A stretch of DNA of 64,000 nt, taken from UBA1181 sp963619325. Lineage in GTDB: Bacteria; Bacteroidota; Bacteroidia; Bacteroidales; Paludibacteraceae. How positions within the stretch are numbered: position 1 is the stretch's first letter; every line of letters starts with the position of its first letter. Shown here piece after piece: positions 16,853 through 24,409 of the stretch. The notes under the pieces are model-generated. The model searched no databases and had not been told where the DNA came from. It saw nothing but the letters and a program-made list of their open reading frames with translations. The stretch spans positions 62,001 to 126,000 of the forward strand of contig CAVEVQ010000001.1 of the NCBI GenBank assembly GCA_963619325.1, given 5' to 3'. Both the position numbers and the translations under genes were made by a program.

Positions 16853-18889
16853 ATGAGAAGGTTTTATTTTCTGACAGTCTGCTTTCTTATACTTTTGTTA
16901 GCACCACTTTCTGCACAGAAAGCCAGCAAGAGCGTTAAGACAGGGAAATGGGGATTTATGAATGGTTCGACATGGGTCGTAGAACCTAAATTTGAAGAGT
17001 ATGACGTTTCCAATGCCTTTCAAGGAAAGAAGTACGCTATCGTTAAATACAATGGGAAATGGGCAGGTATTGATGCGAAAGGCAATTTTTTAACAAAAGC
17101 CGTATGGAATTCTAAAGAGCTAGCACTGAAAGCGACACGTTTTGCTGTTGCAAAAGCATCAAAAGAAAAATTTCTCTACCCCATCTACGATGCGACCTAC
17201 GCTAAATGGGGGTTTGTAGACTACACTGGGGATATGTATTTCCGTCCTATCTATGAAGAAGTAGACTCAGAAGTGAACTTTAGCAAAGGCCTTTCCTACT
17301 CTATAGTTAAATTAGATGGTCAATGGGGATGCTTAGGGAATGATGGTGCTATGGCCATCAACCCCTTCTTTACCTCTAAGGAAGACCTAAAGAAAGCCAT
17401 CAATGAATGGCACAACAATGCCGTCGTAGGAGAAAACATTTACATCGGTATGAAAGGATCTGTAAAGAAAATCGGATTCATCAATTACTTGGGCAATTGG
17501 GTAATGAAACCTGTTTTTGACAATTTAGACAAGAACTCGATGTTCAACGCCAACACATACTTTGCCGTTGTCAAATACAAGGGAAAGTGGTGTGCAATCG
17601 ACCGAGCAGGAAATTTTGTCGTGAAGCCAACGTACAACACAGCTGCAGAGGCCAAAACAGCAGCCTTCGCATGGCAGAGAAAGACTCCAAAAGCAAAGGT
17701 ATCCGCCGCCAACGTTCCTAACTTAGAGGTTTTCACCTACAAAACCCCTAACTTAGCAGCAGAGCAATCCGTGGCAGACAAGCAAACAAACAATGCGAAC
17801 TCATCTACAAGCAATAATGGCAACTCTACCATTACTCCTGCCAAAGACAAAAACCAAGGCGTAACAACAAAAGCAGAAGGAATGCCAACCGTCAAGATTT
17901 TAAGTCCTAAAGACGGATCTTCGTACTCAAATCCAAACGTTACATTCACCTACGAGACGAGTACTTACGATGGAAGCGAACCCGACATCACAGCATACAT
18001 CAATGGAGAGAAATATCCTAATACAAAAGGAGTAAGACCCGTAGGCAAACTATTGTCGCTAACCTTGCCACGCGCAAGCACCTGCAGAGTTCAGTTAATC
18101 GCCAAGGACAATAAGGGGCAAAACAGCGACCCCGCAGTCGTGACACTGCATTACAAAGGCGACCGTCCAAAACCAAATCTTCACATCTTCTCAGTCGGTA
18201 TAAGCGACTATGACCAAGCAGACCTAAAGCTGCAACACGCGGCAAAAGATGCGGAAGATTTCATGAACACCGTAAAAGGATGCAATCTAAATCAATTTCA
18301 GCAAATCAAGACTGCTAACTTAGTGAAAGACAAAGCAGGAACCGACAAGAACATCAAGAAAGGACTCTCATCATTAGTTAACTCTGTTACACAAGGAGAC
18401 GTGGTTCTCTTGTTCTTCTCTGGCCATGGCGCAAAAGAAGGGGCGGAGACCTACTTCCTATCGTGCAATGCAGAAAGCAATGATCTCTTCGCCACAGCAG
18501 TAGATTTCGACATAATTAAGAGCGCCTTGAAAAGGCTGAAAGACAAAAAATGTAGAATCATCATCTTCATGGATGCTTGTCATTCTGGTTCTATGTATGG
18601 CGTTAAATCAACCGTAGAAACATTCTCGTTAGCAGACCCTGACATTATCGGATTCTACTCAAGCACAGAAGCTCAGAAATCTAACGAATCAGAGCAATGG
18701 GAAAACGGCATTTTCACAAAAGCGTTGCTTGAAGGTATCAAAGGGGCAGCAGTAGATGAAAATGGCAATGTAACGTTAGATGCGCTCGAGCTATACATCA
18801 GAAATCAAGTGAGAAATGCTACGAATGGAAGACAAATGCCTATATTTGAAAATAGACAAGGGAATTTCATCCTTTTCGAGAAGAAATAG
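16853..18889 (+). CDS. Secreted WG-repeat protein with C-terminal caspase-like (C14) protease domain
   Basis: The 678-residue product opens with a signal peptide (MRRFYFLTVCFLILLLAPLSAQ). Residues about 30-275 carry at least four WG repeats (GKWGFMN, GKWAGID, AKWGFVD, QWGCLG, GKWCAID), followed by a low-complexity N/S/T/K linker, an Ig-like stretch (VKILSPKDGSSYSNPNVTF) and a caspase-fold domain from about 445. The catalytic dyad is complete: His525 in FFSGHG and Cys576 in DACHSG. Caspase-type enzymes cut after basic or acidic residues; the specificity here is unknown. The signal peptide puts the protease outside the cytoplasm. It lies 33 bp after the CHASE2 gene and 23 bp before the next gene. 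Confidence 0.85.
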   Translation: MRRFYFLTVCFLILLLAPLSAQKASKSVKTGKWGFMNGSTWVVEPKFEEYDVSNAFQGKKYAIVKYNGKWAGIDAKGNFLTKAVWNSKELALKATRFAVAKASKEKFLYPIYDATYAKWGFVDYTGDMYFRPIYEEVDSEVNFSKGLSYSIVKLDGQWGCLGNDGAMAINPFFTSKEDLKKAINEWHNNAVVGENIYIGMKGSVKKIGFINYLGNWVMKPVFDNLDKNSMFNANTYFAVVKYKGKWCAIDRAGNFVVKPTYNTAAEAKTAAFAWQRKTPKAKVSAANVPNLEVFTYKTPNLAAEQSVADKQTNNANSSTSNNGNSTITPAKDKNQGVTTKAEGMPTVKILSPKDGSSYSNPNVTFTYETSTYDGSEPDITAYINGEKYPNTKGVRPVGKLLSLTLPRASTCRVQLIAKDNKGQNSDPAVVTLHYKGDRPKPNLHIFSVGISDYDQADLKLQHAAKDAEDFMNTVKGCNLNQFQQIKTANLVKDKAGTDKNIKKGLSSLVNSVTQGDVVLLFFSGHGAKEGAETYFLSCNAESNDLFATAVDFDIIKSALKRLKDKKCRIIIFMDACHSGSMYGVKSTVETFSLADPDIIGFYSSTEAQKSNESEQWENGIFTKALLEGIKGAAVDENGNVTLDALELYIRNQVRNATNGRQMPIFENRQGNFILFEKK

Positions 18890-18912
18890 TGTTAACATAA
18901 TAAAGAGAGCGT

Positions 18913-19791
18913 ATGAAAAGAATATTTTTTGCAGCGATTTTCAGCATGCTAGCATGCATGCTGTCCGCACAAGATATGTATGTATATAGCGTGATTGGGC
19001 AAGCAGAGAAACAAGTGAACGGAGAGTGGCAATCGCTCCAAAAGAGAGACAAACTATCAGCAAACGACATTGTTCGAGTTTCCGACAATTCCGCACTTTC
19101 CGTATTAGACAGAACCGCAGAGAAATTGTACTCATTTTCTCAAACCAATAGCAAGAAACTGAGTGAGCTGATTGCCAACTACAAAGGCAGGCAGAGCTAT
19201 TCCGCCAATTTCGTAGCTCATGCCTCCAAGTCGCTCTTTAACGGAGGATCTGACAGAATCAGCAATGACGCTGCAGGTTGTACCTATCGTGGAGACATCG
19301 TTGAAAATGACATAGCTAAGGCTCTCATCTACAAAGCACAGGGCGTGTCTTTCAATGATTTCAACAATGCAAAGACCGACTATGCTATTTCATTTGACAT
19401 TTTAGACCGTAAGACATTGCAGCCCATTGAAGGTTCTATCAAAGCCAATAGCCAAGCCATCGTGAGAATCAAAAACAAAAGTGATATGGCATTATATGTC
19501 AATATTTTAGACTTTGATCAAACATCCAACGAGAAAGTAGTTTGCCTGCCAATCGACGATGCAACCACCCTCTCTCATCTTCTAATTCCTGCTCACTGCA
19601 CAATTGACTTGACTACGTTCCCTATTGGCTTCTATGAGCCTAAAGGATTAAACAACTTAGTATTGGTGGCGGCAGAAGTACCATACGATTTACGACAAGT
19701 CAGCAAATATTTGGACAAGGCTGATGTCAAGAATATTCAAGCATCCAAATATCCTGTCGGAGTATACGCAAAAGACATTATCATCAAGTAA
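18913..19791 (+). CDS. Secreted FecR-like/DUF4384-like protein of the caspase operon
   Basis: The 292-residue protein begins with a signal peptide (MKRIFFAAIFSMLACMLSAQ). The next 60 residues (VIGQAEKQVNGEWQSLQKRD then LSANDIVRVSDNSALSVLD) resemble the small beta domain of FecR-type proteins. The C-terminal half (AIVRIKNKSDMALYVNILDF) resembles DUF4384, a domain repeatedly found fused to or beside caspase-like proteases. No catalytic motif is seen. As third gene of the operon it is a plausible partner, substrate or inhibitor of the caspase. Both domain calls rest on pattern similarity and need profile confirmation. Confidence 0.65.
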   Translation: MKRIFFAAIFSMLACMLSAQDMYVYSVIGQAEKQVNGEWQSLQKRDKLSANDIVRVSDNSALSVLDRTAEKLYSFSQTNSKKLSELIANYKGRQSYSANFVAHASKSLFNGGSDRISNDAAGCTYRGDIVENDIAKALIYKAQGVSFNDFNNAKTDYAISFDILDRKTLQPIEGSIKANSQAIVRIKNKSDMALYVNILDFDQTSNEKVVCLPIDDATTLSHLLIPAHCTIDLTTFPIGFYEPKGLNNLVLVAAEVPYDLRQVSKYLDKADVKNIQASKYPVGVYAKDIIIK

Positions 19792-19831
19792 ATCGCGACA
19801 AAGGGAATAACCACAAGCGTTAGCATTTTTT

Positions 19832-19864
19832 AGGCTCAGATACATAATCTGAGCCTTTTTTTTC
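19832..19864 (+). terminator. Rho-independent terminator of the CHASE2-caspase operon
   Basis: AGGCTCAGAT (19832-19841) pairs with ATCTGAGCCT (19847-19856) over the loop ACATA, followed by a long T-run. Only the rightward side has a T-run, so it serves the caspase operon and not the facing CotH gene. Confidence 0.9.
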
Positions 19865-19867
19865 AAA

Positions 19868-22303
19868 TCACCTATCCACAATAACCTTTCGCCTCTCCGC
19901 ACCACCATGGAGAATGTAGCACCCTTTGGGCAACTGTATAAATATCATTGAATCCACGGGTAATTGTTGATGCAGATAAACTCGTCCTAGTAAATCATAA
20001 ACTGAGAAATCCTTTGCTCCATCATGGACTACCAACATCACCCCTCCATCAACATTGTACACTTGCATTTCAGGAATTTCCGACACATCATTTTTTATAG
20101 GATTTATCTTAACTGATTCAAATATATTCTCATAAGACGACGAAAAGCGCAATGAATCCCCTTTAACAAAATACGACATCGTATCTCTCCCTACCATATC
20201 AATCTTCCACCCTGTCATTGAGCTATTATCCTCTTTCAATTTCGCTTTTATTATCAGCGGTCTGTTCGCATAATAATAGCCATCAAAGACAGAATGTACC
20301 ATATCTATCCCATTAATGTTCAATGAAATATCATTTTGTCTTTCCTTGTTGACTGTCAAAGCATAGATAGAACCCAATTTGAAAAATTCACCCATAGAAT
20401 TGTAAAGCATCCTATTTCTTCCTGTCAGATAATCTTTCATAAGCTGCACTTCTTGATACCAATCCACATTCAAACTATCCCTATAATCATGATATAAATC
20501 GTATGTAAAAGGAAATTCATATTCGATCTGACGAGCTAAACTATCAATATGAGCAACGACATACTCTGGAAGGAAAATGTCTCCTAACTCAACTGCCAGA
20601 TTCTCAATCAACAAATCTTGGAATGGTTGCACCCTGCACAATTTACGTATCAAACGCGTCGAAAATTCGTAAGAACCGACGCTATCAGAGTCTACCACCG
20701 GAGGCAACAAATGTTGCTCAAAGAAATTAGAAATGAAGAACTTATATGGATAAGAGTAGTCGAAACGATAATTCAACGTCATATCCAAATCTTTCAATAT
20801 CCAACGCCACCGACCTCCTTCATCTCGACTACGCCACATCACAATATTATTATCTGGGAAATCCGCGTTTCCAAAATACATTTCACCAATATAATAATTC
20901 AAAAACTCAGAGATATCCATCTCCCGAGCTAAAGTCTCATAAGTCGTTGTATCGCTTAAAAAGTGCTGATAGAAAGCCATCGCATTAGCCATATCTCCAG
21001 AATTAGGGACTGTCCAATTCTCTACCACATCAATATTATCCCCACATTCAGGATGGTTCGCATCTATATTTGAATGATTTGAACGTTCACGAAGATTCAT
21101 CAATCCGTAGTATTCACCATTCAGATATACAATCACTGGCTGATAGGCTTGATAATCAATATTCTTCATCACTGAGGCAATAAAAGTCTGCGACACAGCG
21201 TCACGTAAATGAGCAAGAAGAAAATCATTACCTGCATTACGTAACATAACCGAATTATATTTTTCAACACACGATTTTTCTTTAAAAAAAGGATAGTCAA
21301 AATTCTCTGCGCCATAGCGAGCAGACGAATAAAGAGCGAACGATTTCATTGGATGTTGGCGAGAAGTATTCCCTATGACCCTTATTTGCCCTTTCTGATT
21401 AATCATCATTCGTCCATTTTCATCGAAATATTTTATGTCTGCCACCCTTAACCAATCATACAAATAGTTTGCATATTTCCAATATTGTTTTTCAGATAAG
21501 ATTCCTTCTTTATTACCATAAAGTTCTTGATAATCAACGGATAATGCAACGACAGGAAGAGAAACTTCTCTCCCATGGAAAATATACGAATACACAACAA
21601 CAGAAGACGAAGCACAACTATTCGCAAAGTTCCTAACTCTTAGATTAGTAGATTTACTTATCTTAAGCCCGTTCGTTGGGAAAACAGAATCTTTCTCCGT
21701 AGGAGTTGTTCCATCCGTCGTATATCTAACTATTTCATCAGACTTAGATTCTTTCAGATGTACCTCAAATGGAATAGCATAAAGCCCCGATTCAACCGTC
21801 AACTGAGGTGTGGTCAAAAATCGTTTACTTATATTTCCGTTTTCTGCCATTGGAGTAGGTTCTATCAACCACCCTAACTCATCATCCTCTCCACAGCCGA
21901 AAGAGACGCCCTCTTGCTTATTAGAGGGAACACGCATCACATCAACGACCTCGCCCAATGGCGAAATAAGGCGAATAGTCGCACCATTCTTATACTTCAG
22001 TTTAAAACTTGCATGTAGATCACGCCCTAACCTATCACAATAAACTACGATAAACGAATTAGGAGCGACAAACGTGTCTACAAGTATGCAATACACATCA
22101 TCTTCTGTATCTCGCTGAATTGAATAATTTTTCAGAGAAATTGGCTCATCCGAGCAATTCCGAAGTTCTATCCAACTATCAGGTAGGTTGTTCTCTTCAT
22201 CAAGATAGCCTAAATTCACTGGCATCACCTCATTAATACGCAGTTCACCATACAAAAAAGAAACTGACAATAGCAGAAAAACGATCCCAGTAAATCTCTT
22301 CAT
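19868..22303 (-). CDS. CotH-family surface protein with lamin-tail and T9SS-like C-terminal domains
   Basis: The 811-residue protein has a signal peptide (MKRFTGIVFLLLSVSFLYG), a lamin-tail domain at about 22-150 (LRINEVMPVNLGYLDEENNL), a chitobiase-type Ig segment (VRYTTDGTTPTEKDS) near 190-225, then a CotH kinase-like domain from about 240 to 570 with HPMKSFALYSSARYG, VYLNGEYYGLMNLRER and WRWILKDLDMTLN. In spores CotH phosphorylates coat proteins; roles in secreted Bacteroidota versions are unknown. The C-terminus (FSVYDLLGRVYLHQQ, LPKGCYILHGG, RRKVIV) matches the T9SS type-A sorting domain pattern, implying export across the outer membrane. It starts 4 bp after the lipoprotein stop, so it belongs to that operon. 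Confidence 0.85.
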   Translation of the reverse strand: MKRFTGIVFLLLSVSFLYGELRINEVMPVNLGYLDEENNLPDSWIELRNCSDEPISLKNYSIQRDTEDDVYCILVDTFVAPNSFIVVYCDRLGRDLHASFKLKYKNGATIRLISPLGEVVDVMRVPSNKQEGVSFGCGEDDELGWLIEPTPMAENGNISKRFLTTPQLTVESGLYAIPFEVHLKESKSDEIVRYTTDGTTPTEKDSVFPTNGLKISKSTNLRVRNFANSCASSSVVVYSYIFHGREVSLPVVALSVDYQELYGNKEGILSEKQYWKYANYLYDWLRVADIKYFDENGRMMINQKGQIRVIGNTSRQHPMKSFALYSSARYGAENFDYPFFKEKSCVEKYNSVMLRNAGNDFLLAHLRDAVSQTFIASVMKNIDYQAYQPVIVYLNGEYYGLMNLRERSNHSNIDANHPECGDNIDVVENWTVPNSGDMANAMAFYQHFLSDTTTYETLAREMDISEFLNYYIGEMYFGNADFPDNNIVMWRSRDEGGRWRWILKDLDMTLNYRFDYSYPYKFFISNFFEQHLLPPVVDSDSVGSYEFSTRLIRKLCRVQPFQDLLIENLAVELGDIFLPEYVVAHIDSLARQIEYEFPFTYDLYHDYRDSLNVDWYQEVQLMKDYLTGRNRMLYNSMGEFFKLGSIYALTVNKERQNDISLNINGIDMVHSVFDGYYYANRPLIIKAKLKEDNSSMTGWKIDMVGRDTMSYFVKGDSLRFSSSYENIFESVKINPIKNDVSEIPEMQVYNVDGGVMLVVHDGAKDFSVYDLLGRVYLHQQLPVDSMIFIQLPKGCYILHGGAERRKVIVDR

Positions 22304-22307
22304 ATTA

Positions 22308-22787
22308 TTAGTTAGTCACCAGAATATAATCACCACGATCCACCACTTTTGAATATATTTTTAATATAGTAGTAGATGGTCCACTCATCACATTACCAAC
22401 ACCATACGAAAGATCAAATTTAGACCCACACTGTTCACAAATAGCAAAAGGCATTTTTATTGTCAAACGTATAGTTCTTAATTTTTCATAGGGACAAGCC
22501 AAATCACAACACCCCAAAGAACCATTAATATCCCGAAAGATACAAACCCCTCCATATCCCAACTGAAAATTCGTAGAATAGACTCGATCTGTTGTGTAGG
22601 TAACCGCACGATTAGGCGTTCGCAACGTCTGATATTCGCTATAGGTCGTTTTCACATAAACAGCGTAATCTCCGATAGAAGACTCATCACTTTTGCAATT
22701 AGTCAAAAGCGGGAATAACAGAAAAATCCGTAATAGAAACTCTCTCCTCAACATTCTATCAAAGAATACACGACTTTCGCCCATCAT
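22308..22787 (-). CDS. Lipoprotein with Rieske-like fold pattern but cysteine-only metal ligands
   Basis: The 159-residue product has a lipoprotein signal with lipobox LLTNC (Cys31 from ATG 22787). ATG 22754 (MLRREFLLRIFLLFPLLTNC) gives a more normal 19-residue signal; ATG 22787 gives a 4-bp ATGA overlap with the upstream gene. The later part follows the Rieske order: a first box CCDLACPYE (93-101), then CEQCGSKFDLSYG (117-129) and a closing SGPSTTILKIY. In true Rieske proteins each box pairs Cys with His to hold a 2Fe-2S cluster. Here the histidines are absent and Cys94, Cys98, Cys117 and Cys120 remain, which fits a zinc or rubredoxin-like site better. Function unknown. Confidence 0.6.
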   Translation of the reverse strand: MMGESRVFFDRMLRREFLLRIFLLFPLLTNCKSDESSIGDYAVYVKTTYSEYQTLRTPNRAVTYTTDRVYSTNFQLGYGGVCIFRDINGSLGCCDLACPYEKLRTIRLTIKMPFAICEQCGSKFDLSYGVGNVMSGPSTTILKIYSKVVDRGDYILVTN

Positions 22788-23002
22788 TTCACTATTATAC
22801 GATATTCATCCACTTCTATCACCTCACCTGTTCTAATTTTAGCACGCTTTCGCAGTTCTACTTCACCATTACGTTTCACAAGACCTTCTTCAACAACATG
22901 GAGAGCTTGGGCACCATTTTCAACCAAATTTAAAGCCTTAATTAGAGATGCCAAAGGAATAAATTCCTCTCCCTCACGCAATTTAAACTCTAAAATACTC
23001 AT
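22784..23002 (-). CDS. Small S4-domain RNA-binding protein (YbcJ/RlbA-like)
   Basis: A 72-residue protein made almost entirely of an S4 fold: EFIPLASLIKALNLVENGAQ, then VEEGLVKRNGEVELRKRAKI and EVIEVDEYRIIV. Stand-alone S4 proteins of the YbcJ/YaaA type bind structured RNA, probably rRNA; no substrate is shown here. The start is ATG 23002 (MSILEFKL). The frame extends up to 23047, but that would begin inside the rplI terminator. The gene overlaps the next one by 4 bp and heads the S4-lipoprotein-CotH group. No separate promoter fits in the short stretch after the terminator, so expression may depend on read-through. Confidence 0.85.
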   Translation of the reverse strand: MSILEFKLREGEEFIPLASLIKALNLVENGAQALHVVEEGLVKRNGEVELRKRAKIRTGEVIEVDEYRIIVK

Positions 23003-23016
23003 TTTATTATACATAC

Positions 23017-23057
23017 AATAAAAAAACAGAGGACAATACATTAACATATTGTCCCCT
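23017..23057 (-). terminator. Rho-independent terminator after rplI
   Basis: Leftward RNA forms an 11-bp stem (23057-23047 with 23038-23028, one G-U pair) over an 8-base loop, followed by G and seven U residues. It lies between rplI and the S4 gene, whose start codon is 18 bases past the T-run. Confidence 0.85.
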
Positions 23058-23089
23058 TGATATTAGGATAGATATAGTTATAAACAAAC

Positions 23090-23530
23090 CTACTCTGCAA
23101 CTACCTCGAAACTAATCTCAGCAGAAACCTCTTTGTGTAGCTTAACTGTAGCTTTATAGCTTCCAATTTCCTTTACAGCACCGATAACGATAGTCTTTCT
23201 ATCTATATCAAAACCTTGCTTAGACAATGCTTCAGCGATTTGGATGTTGTTAACAGAACCGAAGATTGTACCCGTTGCACTGGTCTTTGCTGGAATAGTC
23301 AATGAAACGCCGTTCAATTTCTCAGCCAATGCCTCAGCGTCAGCCTTGATCTTAGCCAACTTATGAGCGCGTTGCTTCAAAACTTCAGCCAATTGTTTCT
23401 TCTCAGAAGGAGTTGCCAACTTTGCGTATCCTTGAGGGATAAGATAATTACGTCCGTAACCATCCTTTACTTTGACGATATCGTCTTTGTAACCCAGATT
23501 ATGAATATCTTGCAATAATATAATTTCCAT
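23090..23530 (-). CDS. rplI: Large-subunit ribosomal protein bL9
   Basis: bL9 binds 23S rRNA at the base of the L1 stalk and helps hold reading frame. The 146-residue product has the N-terminal rRNA-binding domain MEIILLQDIHNLGYKDDIVK with the signature GYGRNYLIPQGYA, a long connecting helix rich in K, A and E, and a beta-rich C-terminal domain with TIFGSVNN. ATG 23530 is preferred because the family starts MEII or MKVI; ATG 23536 adds only two residues. It is the third gene of the S6-S18-L9 operon. Confidence 0.96.
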   Translation of the reverse strand: MEIILLQDIHNLGYKDDIVKVKDGYGRNYLIPQGYAKLATPSEKKQLAEVLKQRAHKLAKIKADAEALAEKLNGVSLTIPAKTSATGTIFGSVNNIQIAEALSKQGFDIDRKTIVIGAVKEIGSYKATVKLHKEVSAEISFEVVAE

Positions 23531-23545
23531 TGTCAAACCTCCTTA

Positions 23546-23818
23546 TTATTTCATCAAATCAGTTACGAATGGGAGCAAAGCCAAATGGCGAGCTCTTTTT
23601 ACTGCTTGAGCAACCTTTCTTTGGTACTTCAAGGAAGTTCCTGTGAGGCGACGAGGTAAAATCTTACCTTGCTCGTTCAAGAATTTTTTCAAGAACTCTG
23701 GATCCTTATAGTCAATATACTTGATACCACTCTTCTTGAAACGACAATATTTCTTCTTTTTAACTTCTACTGATGGTGGAGTTAAATATCTGATCTCCGA
23801 TGAATTCTGTGATGCCAT
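23546..23818 (-). CDS. rpsR: Small-subunit ribosomal protein bS18
   Basis: bS18 pairs with bS6 on the platform of the 30S subunit. The 90 residues show the family core KYCRFKKSGIKYIDYKD, FLNEQGKILPRRLTGTSLKY and QRKVAQAVKRARHLALLPF. The N-terminal leader MASQNSSEIRYLTPPSVEVK is of the kind seen in Bacteroidota. It begins 2 bp after the rpsF stop, so the two are translationally close, matching their 1:1 assembly. Confidence 0.97.
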   Translation of the reverse strand: MASQNSSEIRYLTPPSVEVKKKKYCRFKKSGIKYIDYKDPEFLKKFLNEQGKILPRRLTGTSLKYQRKVAQAVKRARHLALLPFVTDLMK

Positions 23819-23820
23819 GA

Positions 23821-24171
23821 TTAAGCCTCCTTCTCTTTAGATGATTTCAAACTCTTTCTCTTTGCCGAATACTCAATAGCGAACTTGTCCAACTTAGTAG
23901 TCAAGTAACGAATAACTTTTTCGTCACGACGATACTGTGTTTCCAAATTTGCGATTACAGTAGGCTCAGCCTTAAACTCCAACAAAGCGTAGAATCCTGT
24001 CGTCTTTCCCTCAATTGGGTAAGCCAACTTACGCAACCCCCAAAGCTCCTCGTTAACGATTTCCGAACCTGCTTCGGTGAGAAGGCTCTTAAATCTGTCA
24101 ACCGCTTCCTTCATCTGATTCTCAGATAAAACGGGAGTTAAAATGAAAACGGTTTCATACTGATTTAACAT
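23821..24171 (-). CDS. rpsF: Small-subunit ribosomal protein bS6
   Basis: bS6 forms a heterodimer with bS18 on the 30S platform. The 116 residues open MLNQYETVFILTPVLSENQM and include the strands ELWGLRKLAYPIEGKTTGFY and EKVIRYLTTKLDKFAIEYSA. It is the first gene of the rpsF-rpsR-rplI operon and is preceded by a perfect promoter and a roughly 43-nt leader. In several phyla the S6:S18 complex represses this operon through an RNA leader motif; a GUUAG/CUAAU stem just downstream of CCG in this leader is compatible but weak. Confidence 0.97.
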   Translation of the reverse strand: MLNQYETVFILTPVLSENQMKEAVDRFKSLLTEAGSEIVNEELWGLRKLAYPIEGKTTGFYALLEFKAEPTVIANLETQYRRDEKVIRYLTTKLDKFAIEYSAKRKSLKSSKEKEA

Positions 24172-24220
24172 AAAATACTATTTTTTTAGATTAGTAATTT
24201 TTCACTTTTCTAACGGACTG

Positions 24221-24251
24221 CAAATATACACCATTATTTCTATTTTACAAA
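24221..24251 (-). promoter_or_regulatory. Perfect Bacteroidota promoter for rpsF-rpsR-rplI
   Basis: Reading leftward: TTTG at 24251-24248, 19 bases, TATATTTG at 24228-24221. Predicted start near 24214. Confidence 0.8.
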
Positions 24252-24409
24252 TTCTATCAGTTAGAAATTTTTCAATCATTTTACATGCTCTTCAACATAC
24301 TATTTTAGCGTTCTGTTTTCTCCTACAGTTCATCATTTTCAGTAATTCGGGTACTTTTTCAAAATTCAATTTCATCATATTTGCAACATATAAATTTGAA
24401 AGGGAAAAA

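Noticed and set aside
23003..23047. Longer N-terminus for the S4 protein
   Set aside because: It lies inside the rplI terminator, and the family begins at the later methionine.
24172..24214. S6:S18 autoregulatory RNA leader
   Set aside because: Only a weak 5-bp stem near a CCG is present; too little to call the motif without covariance-model scoring.
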